Of a stretch of DNA of 64,000 bases, positions 36,953 to 45,996 are shown in pieces. Origin of the DNA: Paenibacillus sp. HW567 (GTDB lineage Bacteria; Bacillota; Bacilli; Paenibacillales; Paenibacillaceae); NCBI RefSeq assembly GCF_000374185.1, contig NZ_KB910518.1, positions 862,546 through 926,545 on the forward strand, in the 5' to 3' direction. Each line of letters starts with the position of its first letter. Positions within the stretch are counted from its first letter, which is position 1. The notes below the pieces were generated by a model. It was not told the origin of the DNA. It did not search any database and saw only the letters and a list, made by a program, of their open reading frames with translations. The position numbers and the translations under genes are program-made.

Positions 36953-38734
36953 ATGCGGATATTGCGCCAACTGACACACAGTGTATTTTTTAAATTCTCG
37001 GCGGCTTTTATTGTAGTAGGTTTTATTCCTTTGTTCATGCAGAGCTTCTATTCCTACCAGACCTTTACTTCTCATGTCGAACGTTACACCCGGGACAATC
37101 TGAAACAAATGATCCTGTACATGAGCTATAATGTCAACGATGCATTCTCGCAGTATGACGATATCACTAAGCTGATGTATACCGGCCGGTACGAGGGCTT
37201 CATTCAAGGCTCCAACGATAATCAGGCGTACAATGTCAATCAGCTTGAGCAAATCAATTCCATCCCGGTCGATACCTTTTTGAAAACGCTCTTATTTAGC
37301 GATAACTATATAGCAAGCGTCTTCTTTATCCGTGAATCGGATGGGAAAGTGTATCATCAGACCCGCAACACGAGGGAACTGCATCAGGATAAGCTGCCCC
37401 TCCAGACATGGAGTGAGGCGTTGAGACGGGAGCCGAAGAAAGCGGCGTTTCTTCCCAAACATCCCGTTACCTATTTCATGGGAAAGAACGAAGAGGTTCT
37501 GACGGTCGGCCGGAATCTGATCGACACCTCGGGCCAGCCGACAGCTAAACCGAAAATCCTGGGAACCTTGTATCTGGACATCAACGCTTCAAGATTTGGT
37601 GAGCTGTTCTCGGAGATCCAGCTTAACGATAAGGATAAGCTTTATGTTGTGGATAGCAAAGGAAGGGTCTTTTTCAGCAATCAGAGAGACGGGAAAGGAG
37701 CCGTTCAGGTTTCAGGCCCATCGGATGGAACAATTATGGAGTTCAACGAACCGGTGCCGGCCCTGAACGGAAATATCATGGTGCAAATATCGAAAGAGCG
37801 GCTGTATGAGCAGCTTACCTCGACACGGTACTCCGTTTACTTCACCATTGTTTTCTCCATGGTTGTCCTGATTCTAATGGGCATGTGGTTCTCCCGCAGG
37901 CTGGCTGCCCCGATCCGGGAGCTGATTCAGCAGATGGTGAGGGTGGAGTCCGGCAACCTGGAGACCCGGGTGGATATTAAGAGCAAGGATGAGCTGGGCC
38001 GGCTGGGCAGGGGCTTCAACCGGATGGTCGAGCGATTGCGAAATTATATCAATGAAGCCTATGTAGCGGAAATCAAGCAGAAGCAGACTGAGCTGAATGC
38101 CTTGAAAAGCCAGATACGGCCTCATTACTTGTATAACACGCTCGAGGTGATCCGGATGAACGCCGTTCATAATGACGCGCTGGAAGTCGGTGATATGATC
38201 GCTTCATTATCGCATCAACTCAAGTACGTGATTGATTATGGAGAAGAGTGGGTGACGCTCCGGGAGGAACTGGATCATCTGCACGATTACTTCTATATCA
38301 TTGAAGTCCGGTTTGAAGGACGGTATCATCTGCGTGTTCATATCGCGGACGGCGTCGATCTGAACTGGGCGACCCTGAAATTATCGCTTCAGCCTTTTGT
38401 AGAGAACGCGATTGAGCATGGGCTGCAGCCACAGGGGAGAGGAACTGTTGAAGTGTCGATTGCGAGACAGAAGGACAAGCTTGTCATGGTGGTCTCGGAC
38501 GATGGGGTTGGGATGAATGCCGAAGAATACGAACGGCTGAAGACCATGTTGACCGGAAACGCAAAAACGGCGGGACATGTCGGCATGAAGAACGTACAGG
38601 AGCGGATACGTTCACTTTGCGGCGAAGGTTATGGCCTGACTGTGATAAGCAGGCCACATATCGGCACATCGGTGACGATGGAATTCCCAGTAAAGGAGGT
38701 TCAGGAGAATGATCAAAATTCTGCTCGCGGATGA
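36953..38734 (+). CDS. YesM-type sensor histidine kinase
   Basis: A 593-residue membrane kinase. Transmembrane helices are near residues 15-35 and 280-303. HAMP follows, then the kinase domain with phospho-acceptor His391 in IRPHYLYNTLE, LQPFVENAIEHG and DDGVGMN. The N-terminal sensor region (DNLKQMILYMSYNVNDAFSQYD) is recognisably homologous to the kinase at 10795. GGAAGGAGGG precedes the ATG. Its end overlaps the regulator gene by 26 bases, so the pair is coupled. Confidence 0.93.
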   Translation: MRILRQLTHSVFFKFSAAFIVVGFIPLFMQSFYSYQTFTSHVERYTRDNLKQMILYMSYNVNDAFSQYDDITKLMYTGRYEGFIQGSNDNQAYNVNQLEQINSIPVDTFLKTLLFSDNYIASVFFIRESDGKVYHQTRNTRELHQDKLPLQTWSEALRREPKKAAFLPKHPVTYFMGKNEEVLTVGRNLIDTSGQPTAKPKILGTLYLDINASRFGELFSEIQLNDKDKLYVVDSKGRVFFSNQRDGKGAVQVSGPSDGTIMEFNEPVPALNGNIMVQISKERLYEQLTSTRYSVYFTIVFSMVVLILMGMWFSRRLAAPIRELIQQMVRVESGNLETRVDIKSKDELGRLGRGFNRMVERLRNYINEAYVAEIKQKQTELNALKSQIRPHYLYNTLEVIRMNAVHNDALEVGDMIASLSHQLKYVIDYGEEWVTLREELDHLHDYFYIIEVRFEGRYHLRVHIADGVDLNWATLKLSLQPFVENAIEHGLQPQGRGTVEVSIARQKDKLVMVVSDDGVGMNAEEYERLKTMLTGNAKTAGHVGMKNVQERIRSLCGEGYGLTVISRPHIGTSVTMEFPVKEVQENDQNSARG

Positions 38735-40301
38735 CGAACCGATCATTATCAAAGGATTGCGGAAGCTGATCGACTGGGACGCACTCGGCATGGAGATTGC
38801 CGGGCAGGCGTACGATGGAAGCGAACTGCTACAGCAGTTGGAGGTCATCTCGCCCGATCTCATTATCAGCGATATCAAAATGCCTAATTTGTCCGGCATT
38901 GATATCATCAAGACGATCAAGGAGAGAGAACTGCAGATCAAGGTCATCTTTATCAGCGCGTACCAGGAGTTCAATTATGCGCGGGACGCCGTTGCTTATG
39001 GCGCACTGGATTATCTACTGAAGCCGATTCGCAAGCCGCAGCTTGAGCAGGTGCTTCGCAGGGCAGCCCAATTGATCAACGAGGAGCATGAGGAGGAGCT
39101 GCGCAAGGGCAAACTTCAGCATCTGGAACGGAAAATCCGCCAGGAGGAAATCTCCGATTGGATGGCTAGGTTAATCGACGGAACGTTAAGATCCGGCTCT
39201 GAAGCCTATGAGCTGCTCAGCCAGGTGCTTCGTGGGCCCCGCTTTGTCCTGGGCACGATCGGGATCGACTGGGACGGCGAGCATCAGAAGTGGAGCGATA
39301 AGGAAACCCGGCTGGTCGAATTTGCCGCCGGAAATATATTGCAGGAGCTGATCGCGGAGCCGGGCATCGGGCATGTGTTCATGCACAGCGGCAGACATGT
39401 ATATGTTATCAGTTACGAGAGTCCGGAGGAAGCGCGTCAACTGACCCAAGAGATTCACATGAAAATCCGCGATTTTCTGAAGCTGGGTTCCACGATCGGA
39501 ATCAGCCGGATGGTGGATCAGTTGCCGCAGCTCTCGGAGGCCTATAAGCAAGCCGTCAGTGCGCTGGAGCTCAAATATTTTGTGGGGATTAACAGAGTAA
39601 TTGAATATGGTGTGTTCCAACAGGTAAAGGCGCTTGATGAAGAAATATACCGGTCCCAGCATCAGGCCGCCGTCGCCTTCGCGGAGAATGATAAGGCGGC
39701 CGGCTTCCAGGCCTGGAATCGACTGCTGGATACTATCTATTCCGCTACATTCGGAAATCGCACATTAGCTGTGTCCACCAGCTTTTCCTCCCTGCTGTAT
39801 CTAATCCAAGAACTGGAAAAATCCGGACTGTTGAAGCTGGAGCACAGCGTCAAACGGCATGAGCTTCAAAACCAGTTGAATCAATATTCGACCTATGAGC
39901 GGCTTCGCGCCGAGATGGTCCGGGTTGTGGAGGAGCTTCTGTGTATTATCGAAAACGGATCGAGGAACAAGGAGAAGGCCATGATGGCCAAGGTCAAGCA
40001 GTATATCGAGGAGCACTACAGTGAAGATGTAACGCTTGAATCTGCGGCCAACCTTATTTTTATGAATGCAAGCTATTTCAGCTTCTTCTTTAAGAAGCAT
40101 ACGGGACAAAATTTCAAGCAGTATTTGACCGGGGTTCGTCTGAAGCATGCGGTCCGTCTGCTGCTTAACACCGATCTGATGGTTTATGAAATCGCCGACA
40201 AGGTCGGGTATAACAATCCCCGCCACTTCAGCGACGTTTTTCGGAAAGCCTTCGGGTCGCTGCCTAATGAGTACAGGCAGTTAAAAAAAGGAAGCCAATA
40301 A
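38709..40301 (+). CDS. YesN-type response regulator with AraC DNA-binding domain
   Basis: A 530-residue regulator, paralog of the one at 9175: the receiver domain has D8/D9, D55 (IISDIKMP) and K105 (YLLKP). A long middle region follows, then an AraC-type DNA-binding domain (VTLESAANLIFMNASYFSFFFKKHTGQNF and NNPRHFSDVFRKAFG). The ATG lies inside the end of the kinase gene behind AAAGGAGGT. The binding-protein gene follows 200 bp later and is its likely target. Confidence 0.93.
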   Translation: MIKILLADDEPIIIKGLRKLIDWDALGMEIAGQAYDGSELLQQLEVISPDLIISDIKMPNLSGIDIIKTIKERELQIKVIFISAYQEFNYARDAVAYGALDYLLKPIRKPQLEQVLRRAAQLINEEHEEELRKGKLQHLERKIRQEEISDWMARLIDGTLRSGSEAYELLSQVLRGPRFVLGTIGIDWDGEHQKWSDKETRLVEFAAGNILQELIAEPGIGHVFMHSGRHVYVISYESPEEARQLTQEIHMKIRDFLKLGSTIGISRMVDQLPQLSEAYKQAVSALELKYFVGINRVIEYGVFQQVKALDEEIYRSQHQAAVAFAENDKAAGFQAWNRLLDTIYSATFGNRTLAVSTSFSSLLYLIQELEKSGLLKLEHSVKRHELQNQLNQYSTYERLRAEMVRVVEELLCIIENGSRNKEKAMMAKVKQYIEEHYSEDVTLESAANLIFMNASYFSFFFKKHTGQNFKQYLTGVRLKHAVRLLLNTDLMVYEIADKVGYNNPRHFSDVFRKAFGSLPNEYRQLKKGSQ

Positions 40302-40318
40302 CATCCAGCTTCGGTTAC

Positions 40319-40357
40319 AGCGGCAGGCGTTTCGTTTCGGCGGGGGGCCTGCCGCTG
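40319..40357 (+). other. Long perfect hairpin between regulator and binding-protein genes
   Basis: CAGCGGCAGGC and GCCTGCCGCTG form an 11-base-pair stem around a 17-base loop, 18 bp after the regulator stop. No T run follows, so it is a poor rho-independent terminator; it may slow read-through or protect transcript ends. Confidence 0.6.
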
Positions 40358-40445
40358 CTATTGTGGCATCTGCTCGAAAATGCCGCACTTCGAACTAGAG
40401 AAACTTCATTCAAGCGGGTCCGGCAATTTGTTAATCTGGGATTAG

Positions 40446-40459
40446 AGAAAGCGCTTGCG
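40446..40459 (+). promoter_or_regulatory. Candidate cre (CcpA) site upstream of the binding-protein gene
   Basis: AGAAAGCGCTTGCG matches TGAAAGCGCTTTCA at 11 of 14 positions, including the whole AAAGCGCTT core. It lies 42 bp before the start codon, close to where the promoter should be, a good position for repression. Confidence 0.5.
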
Positions 40460-40500
40460 GACGGTAAGCGATCTCCAAACATAAAGGGGAGGCATTTCAA

Positions 40501-41850
40501 ATGATAACAAAGAAAATAATCGTTCGTACATTGGTGCCGGCATTACTGCTGACATCCGCCTTAAGTGCATGCGGCGGTAATAATGAGCCATCAGGCAATG
40601 ATTCTTCCAGCAGTGCTCCAGAAGCATCTTCTGCTTCAGCGGCTCCGGAGGCGAAGAAAGTCACCTTCTCGATTGGTTATGCTACTGGCGACCCTGCGGG
40701 CAAGCAGGCTATTGCAGATCAGATCAAGGCCTTTATGGAGGCTAACCCCAATATCACCATTAAGGACATTAGCGAAGGCACCTCTTCCTCGTATCTGGAT
40801 TGGCTGAAGACCAAGGATGCCGTAGGTGAATTCCCGGATCTCGTGGAAATGCGCGACACCGAGGTGTTTCTGAAAGCAGGCAAGATCGCCGAGCTCCCGG
40901 CAGACGTACAGTCGCTGTTTGATTCGGTTCCCGCCATTGACGGCAAGGTGTACAATGCGCCGATGGGGCTGAATGCTCCTGAGGGTATCATCTACAGTAA
41001 GAAAGCCTATGAAAAAGCAGGAATCACCGAGTTGCCTAAAACTTACGATGAGTTTCTGGCCGCACAGGAAAAGCTGAAGGCTAGTGGTGTTACGCCTATT
41101 GTGGTCGGCGGCAAGGATATTTTCCACATGGGCTTCTGGCTGAACAAGTTCCTGATTGACGATGTCTATTCCAAAGATCCGGATTGGAACTCAAAGCGCA
41201 CCGCCAAGCAGGTCAGCTTCACCGATGACAACGTTGTTCAGGCCATGACCGACTACAAAGAGTTGTTTACGAAATATGTGGATAAAGGCTGGCTGAGCAC
41301 CGGCGACAACCAGACCGCATCAATCCTGATTTCTGGCAAGGCTGCGCAGCTCTTCTCCGGTCCCTGGATGTTCACGCAGATTCAGGAAGCCGACCCGGGC
41401 TTCGAATTCGGATTCTATGCGCTGCCGGACCGCGAAGGCAAGGTGAATGTTGTGGGTCTTCCGTCTCCGGCAGGCTGGACCCTCTCTACGGAAGCCGATA
41501 AGGATGCCGACAAGAAGGAGGCCATTACGGCATTTCTGAAGTTCTTCTTCTCTAAGGATGAATATGGGAAGTTCCTATCTGCGACCAACACAATCCCGTC
41601 CACTAAGGACAAACCGGAACTGCAGGTATCCGAACAAATGCAAACGGTGCTAGATCTTGCGAACGACGCTTCAGTAACCAAATCGCTGATGATAAACCAA
41701 TGGTATGCCAAGAATCAGATCCCTTCCCAGTTCCGCAACTGGTACTACAAATTGATGCAGGATCTCGTTGTCACGAACAGCGATGTAAAGGAGTATATGA
41801 AAAAAGCGGACACGGAGTATGATTCTAACGTAGCAGCCAACCAGCAATAA
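40501..41850 (+). CDS. Sugar ABC transporter solute-binding lipoprotein (family 1)
   Basis: A 449-residue lipoprotein: signal peptide with lipobox LSAC at about residue 23, a Ser/Ala-rich linker, then a family-1 binding fold (GKVYNAPMGLNAPEGIIYSKK, TPIVVGGKDIFHMGFW). It is strongly similar to the orphan protein at 12611, with shared VGEFPD, KAGIT and VGGKD blocks. Here two permeases follow, so this copy serves transport. AAAGGGGAGG precedes the ATG. Confidence 0.93.
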   Translation: MITKKIIVRTLVPALLLTSALSACGGNNEPSGNDSSSSAPEASSASAAPEAKKVTFSIGYATGDPAGKQAIADQIKAFMEANPNITIKDISEGTSSSYLDWLKTKDAVGEFPDLVEMRDTEVFLKAGKIAELPADVQSLFDSVPAIDGKVYNAPMGLNAPEGIIYSKKAYEKAGITELPKTYDEFLAAQEKLKASGVTPIVVGGKDIFHMGFWLNKFLIDDVYSKDPDWNSKRTAKQVSFTDDNVVQAMTDYKELFTKYVDKGWLSTGDNQTASILISGKAAQLFSGPWMFTQIQEADPGFEFGFYALPDREGKVNVVGLPSPAGWTLSTEADKDADKKEAITAFLKFFFSKDEYGKFLSATNTIPSTKDKPELQVSEQMQTVLDLANDASVTKSLMINQWYAKNQIPSQFRNWYYKLMQDLVVTNSDVKEYMKKADTEYDSNVAANQQ

Positions 41851-41858
41851 AGTAGGGA

Positions 41859-41885
41859 CTGGCTTCCGCCATGTGCGGAGGCCAG
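41859..41885 (+). other. Intercistronic hairpin after the binding-protein gene
   Basis: CTGGCTTCCGC pairs with GCGGAGGCCAG (one wobble pair) around five bases, nine bases after the stop codon and without a T run. In sugar transporter operons such structures commonly keep binding-protein mRNA more abundant than permease mRNA; here that is inferred from position. Confidence 0.65.
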
Positions 41886-41924
41886 CTCCAATCGTCTTGG
41901 ATATGAAGTAAAGGAGAGAAGAGC

Positions 41925-42860
41925 ATGGCAATGCCTTATACAAACAGGGAAAAAAATGTACGCTCCATGCCGGTTGTCAAGAAAAAAAGAAAATGGCAAC
42001 ATTACGCCCTGCTGTTTATTTTACCGTCGCTGATTTTGTACGTCCTGTTTGTCATCGTTCCGACGCTGAGCAGTGTGTATCTCAGCTTTACCTCCTGGGA
42101 TGGAGTAAGCAGCAAAGTGAACTACATCGGTCTTGCGAACTTCAAGGAAATCTGGTATAGCGAGCGGGTGCACAACGCGCTTAAGAACACGCTCATTCTG
42201 ACCATCACGCTTGTCATTCTGGAGAATGTTGTGGCCCTGGTGCTCGCAATGCTTGTGGAGAATGTCAGATGGGTCAAAAATCTGTTCCGGAGTATTTTTT
42301 ATTTCCCGGTTCTGATGAGCGGTATTGTAATGGGTTTTATCTGGACCATTATTCTGAACTACAACTTCGGAGTATTTAACCAGATTCTAAGCAAATTAGG
42401 TCTGGAGATGTTAATGGTTGACTGGCTCGGGAACCCGCACTATGCCCTGATCGCGATCATTCTGTCTACGGTATGGAAATCGGCAGGCTACTACATGATT
42501 ATATATCTGGCGGGTCTTCAGGGCATCTCCGCCGATCTTGGAGAGGCCGCCGCCATCGACGGTGCCAGCCGCTGGCAACAATTCTGGAATGTCACATTTC
42601 CGCTTCTAGCCGGATCGGTTACCGTATGCTCGGTGCTGTCCATGATCGGCTCCTTGAAAATCTTCGACCAGATTGCGGTTATGACCGATGGCGGTCCGGG
42701 CTTTGCAACCGAAACGCTGACCTATATCATCTACAAGGTTGGTTTTGGCGAAATGCGGCAAGGCTTTGGTACGGCAATGGCCCTCGTCTTGTTCCTGCTG
42801 ATTCTGGTCATTACGATTATCCAGGTAAAGGTTCTTCGGAAACGGGAGGTGCAGCTCTAA
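41925..42860 (+). CDS. Carbohydrate ABC transporter permease, UgpA/MalF type
   Basis: A 311-residue inner-membrane permease. A basic cytoplasmic N terminus of about 25 residues precedes roughly six helices; the coupling motif is EAAAIDGASRWQQF near residue 210 and MTDGGPGFATETL follows, typical of UgpA-like subunits. AAGGAGAGAAG sits before the ATG (a second ATG is six bases on). One base separates its stop from the next start. Confidence 0.93.
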   Translation: MAMPYTNREKNVRSMPVVKKKRKWQHYALLFILPSLILYVLFVIVPTLSSVYLSFTSWDGVSSKVNYIGLANFKEIWYSERVHNALKNTLILTITLVILENVVALVLAMLVENVRWVKNLFRSIFYFPVLMSGIVMGFIWTIILNYNFGVFNQILSKLGLEMLMVDWLGNPHYALIAIILSTVWKSAGYYMIIYLAGLQGISADLGEAAAIDGASRWQQFWNVTFPLLAGSVTVCSVLSMIGSLKIFDQIAVMTDGGPGFATETLTYIIYKVGFGEMRQGFGTAMALVLFLLILVITIIQVKVLRKREVQL

Positions 42861-42861
42861 G

Positions 42862-43698
42862 ATGAATGCAAAAAGAAGCGTAACCTGGAACGATATCATT
42901 CTACTGGTCCTCACGATTATCATTGCGGTAATCTTTTTCTTCCCCATCTTCTTCAATCTGATTTCCGCGTTCAAGAGCAACGGGGACATTATGCGCAGCG
43001 CCATTTCGTTTCCGAAGTCGCTTTATCTGGATAGCTTCAAATATCTGCTGACCGAAACGGAATTTCCGGCTGCTATAGTGAACAGCCTGCTGCTTACGCT
43101 CAGCTCGATCTTTTTCATGGTGCTGATTATTCCAATGGCTGGGTATGCGATTGAACGGCATCACAAACGCTGGACGAACTTTATCTTTGTCTTTTATCTG
43201 GCAGGCATGATGATTCCTTTCCAGGCTTATATGATTCCCCTGTTCAAAGAATTGAAGTTCTTCGGCATGTACGGTTCCCTGGCTGGTCCAATCGCCATCT
43301 ATGTTTCCGGTTCCGTAGGTTTTGGCTGCCTTCTGTATACGAGCTTTCTCAAAGGAATTCCGCGTGAGATTGAAGAATCGGCCGAAATTGACGGCTGTTC
43401 CAGGTACGGCATTTTTTGGCGCATCGTTTTCCCGCTTCTTGGCCCGTGCACAGCAAGTATGGTTGTTCTACAGGGACTCGGGATTTGGAACGACTTTCTG
43501 ATGCCGATGCTCGTGCTGCCGTCCGGTAAGCCGAAAACGATGATCGTCGAAATTTTCTATTTTGTCGGCGAGTTCTCTTCGCGCTGGGATATGATTTTTG
43601 CGGGAACGACAATGTCTATCGTACCTGTGCTGATTGTCTTTATTTTCTTGCAAAAGTATTTTGTGAAGGGGCTCGCTTCCGGTGCGATCAAGGGCTAA
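42862..43698 (+). CDS. Carbohydrate ABC transporter permease, UgpE/MalG type
   Basis: A 278-residue permease with about six helices, coupling motif ESAEIDGCSRYGIFWR near residue 170, and the ending QKYFVKGLASGAIKG common to MalG-like subunits. It is the partner of the preceding permease and the last gene of the unit. No ATPase gene is nearby. Confidence 0.93.
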   Translation: MNAKRSVTWNDIILLVLTIIIAVIFFFPIFFNLISAFKSNGDIMRSAISFPKSLYLDSFKYLLTETEFPAAIVNSLLLTLSSIFFMVLIIPMAGYAIERHHKRWTNFIFVFYLAGMMIPFQAYMIPLFKELKFFGMYGSLAGPIAIYVSGSVGFGCLLYTSFLKGIPREIEESAEIDGCSRYGIFWRIVFPLLGPCTASMVVLQGLGIWNDFLMPMLVLPSGKPKTMIVEIFYFVGEFSSRWDMIFAGTTMSIVPVLIVFIFLQKYFVKGLASGAIKG

Positions 43699-43777
43699 GC
43701 ATGAACGCTGCCGGCGGTGAAAACGAAGCCTGGGAGTTCCGTGTTACCATGCGGGTCTGAAACATACAAGGATGGTT

Positions 43778-44647
43778 TTACGGAGAGCGCAGCCGTATTT
43801 TCCGGTATTGCAGCGGGGTAATTCCGTATACCTTTTTGAACATGGAAATAAAGTAAGCGGAAGTGTTGAACCCCAGCTCAACGGCAATCGCATCAATGGA
43901 CAAACGTGTCGTCTCCAGCAGATCGCAGGCCTGTTTAACCCGTCTGGCCAGCAGGTATTCGGTAATGGTGCTTCCCGTTTCTTTTCTGAAAATACGCGAT
44001 GCATACGATTTGGTTAGATGCAGCTCCTCAGCCAGCCGGTCCAGTTCAAAGTTCTCCGAGAAGTTGCGTTCAATCCAGAGCATAATCTGTTCTGCGTATT
44101 TGGGCTGGCGGAAGGTTGATGAATGATTGCCGTCCCGGGGCTCATTTGCTTGAAGAAGGGAAAGCATCTGCAGCAGGAAGATCATGTGATTCTCTTGCCT
44201 GAAGGCCGTCCGTCTCTCGTCATGACTCATATGCAGTGATAGGGACCCGGAAATCAGCGGTTCATGCTCCTTCAAATAGTAAGCTGCCGTTGAGGAGGTC
44301 CCAAAGCATAAATTGTTGAACAAATGTTTATGATCAGGGAACTTTTCCAGAAAGGGCAGGCAGATCGCTTGGTTGATATGAATAATGGAGCGGACATAAG
44401 GCTTATCCGCAGAGGGAACTGCAAAGACATTATGAAGCTGGAACGGCTGGAAAAAGAAAAGGGCGCCGGGCCGGATAGCCCACACCTGCGGTCCGATGGT
44501 AACGGTGCCTTCCCCTTCATGGACGATCAGCAGCTCACAGCATTGATGCCAATGGTAGAAGCCTTTGAACGGCTGCACTGAACGGCTTCTGTAGGTACAC
44601 AGAAAAGGGATTGAGTCGACCGGTATATGTTCGAACAACTGCTGCAT
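43778..44647 (-). CDS. AraC-family transcription regulator with cupin-like sensor domain
   Basis: About 289 residues. The frame extends upstream, but the ATG at 44647 follows AAAGGAGGG on this strand and starts the recognisable protein. The N-terminal part is a cupin-like sugar-sensing domain (HWHQCCELLIVHEGEGTVTIG, IRPGALFFFQPFQLHNV). The C-terminal ~100 residues are the AraC double helix-turn-helix (LDRLAEELHLTKSYASRIFRK, NTSAYFISMFKKVYGITP). It is divergent from the GH88 gene across 181 bp and is likely to control the GH88/GH28 pair. Confidence 0.9.
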   Translation of the reverse strand: MQQLFEHIPVDSIPFLCTYRSRSVQPFKGFYHWHQCCELLIVHEGEGTVTIGPQVWAIRPGALFFFQPFQLHNVFAVPSADKPYVRSIIHINQAICLPFLEKFPDHKHLFNNLCFGTSSTAAYYLKEHEPLISGSLSLHMSHDERRTAFRQENHMIFLLQMLSLLQANEPRDGNHSSTFRQPKYAEQIMLWIERNFSENFELDRLAEELHLTKSYASRIFRKETGSTITEYLLARRVKQACDLLETTRLSIDAIAVELGFNTSAYFISMFKKVYGITPLQYRKIRLRSP

Positions 44648-44828
44648 CCAATCCCTCCTTTTGCCTTCTAATTGTATGTTATTGTACTGGAAATTTGGAG
44701 ATGGAGTCAAAAGTGTACAATAAAATGATATTTTTGTGCTATGTACGGAAACTATTCTGTCCCATCTGCTATAAACTGAAAGTAGTTTGGTGCTGGAATC
44801 TGGAGACATAGAATAAGGAGAATAGACG

Positions 44829-45968
44829 ATGATATTTAAACTGAATGAAGACAATCAAGCTTGGCTGAACGAATCATGGAAGAAGCTGCAAGTCAAAATG
44901 TCTGCGGAATGTGACCGGATCGGCAGCCGCATTCCGTACATCCCGGAAGGCGGACGGTACAAGGAAGATAAGGGCGAAACGGACATCTACTGGTGGACGA
45001 ACGGCTTCTGGCCGGGCATGCTGTGGCAGATGTATCATGCGACTGGTGAGGAGAAATACAAGGCGGCGGCTGAGAGGGTGGAGCATAGACTGGATGCTGC
45101 TTTTGCCGGCTATGACGGGCTTCATCACGATGTCGGCTTCATGTGGCTGCATTCGGCAGTCGCCAACTATCGGCTTACCGGCAGCACCCGGTCGAAGACC
45201 CGGGGGATACATGCGGCCAATCTGCTGGCAGGCCGGTATAATCCCCGCGGCAAATTTATCCGCGCCTGGAATGACGACTGCACGGGCTGGATTATCGTGG
45301 ACTGTATGATGAACATTCCGCTGCTGTATTGGGCAAGCGAAACCACCCAAGACCCCCGTTTTGCCTATATTGCCAAGGATCATGCCGATACGGCTCTGAA
45401 GCAGATTGTGCGGCCGGATGGCTCCTGCAATCATATCGTCATTCTTGACCCGGAGAATGGGGAGCTTGTGGAAGCTCCCGGCGGACAAGGGTATGCTGCC
45501 GGTTCTTCCTGGTCCAGAGGCCAGGCCTGGGCGATATACGGTTTTGCGCTGAGCTATCACCACACCGGTGAACAGCGCTATTTGGATGCGGCCAAGCAGG
45601 TAGCCCACTATTTTCTTGCCAATGTAGCCGGAACGGATTTCGTACCGGTCGTTGATTTCCGGGCTCCAGAGGAGCCGGTCTATTGGGATACAACCGCCGG
45701 AGTTTGTGCCGCTTGCGGGATGCTGGAAATTGCGGAGCATGTCGGCGAATCGGAGCGGGCGCTGTATGTGAACGGAGCGGTGCAAATTCTCAAGGCGACC
45801 GACCGGCGCTTCTGCAACTGGAATCCCGAAGAGGATGCTATTGTCGATAACGGGACCGGGTCGTACCATAGCAGAAACGGTGATTTCGCAGTGCCGATTA
45901 TCTATGGCGACTATTTCCTGATTGAAGGCATTCTCCGGCTGAAGGGGAGCGACCTCCTGATCTGGTAG
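44829..45968 (+). CDS. Unsaturated glucuronyl hydrolase, GH88 family
   Basis: A 379-residue cytoplasmic enzyme. GH88 enzymes hydrate and release the unsaturated uronic acid left at the non-reducing end by polysaccharide lyases. Visible family marks: DIYWWTNGFWPGMLW, catalytic-type Asp101 in HHDVGFMW and Asp158 in WIIVDCMMNIPLL, SSWSRGQAWAIYGF, and WDTTAGVCAACGMLEIAE. TAAGGAG precedes the ATG. With lyase-like genes nearby and a GH28-like gene directly downstream (start 28 bp after its stop), it completes a beta-elimination degradation pathway. Confidence 0.92.
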   Translation: MIFKLNEDNQAWLNESWKKLQVKMSAECDRIGSRIPYIPEGGRYKEDKGETDIYWWTNGFWPGMLWQMYHATGEEKYKAAAERVEHRLDAAFAGYDGLHHDVGFMWLHSAVANYRLTGSTRSKTRGIHAANLLAGRYNPRGKFIRAWNDDCTGWIIVDCMMNIPLLYWASETTQDPRFAYIAKDHADTALKQIVRPDGSCNHIVILDPENGELVEAPGGQGYAAGSSWSRGQAWAIYGFALSYHHTGEQRYLDAAKQVAHYFLANVAGTDFVPVVDFRAPEEPVYWDTTAGVCAACGMLEIAEHVGESERALYVNGAVQILKATDRRFCNWNPEEDAIVDNGTGSYHSRNGDFAVPIIYGDYFLIEGILRLKGSDLLIW

Positions 45969-45996
45969 TCGGACATAAAGGATGGAGGAACAAGTT

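Noticed and set aside
40319..40357. Hairpin after the regulator gene as a rho-independent terminator
   Set aside because: No T run follows the stem, so it is listed only as an intercistronic hairpin.
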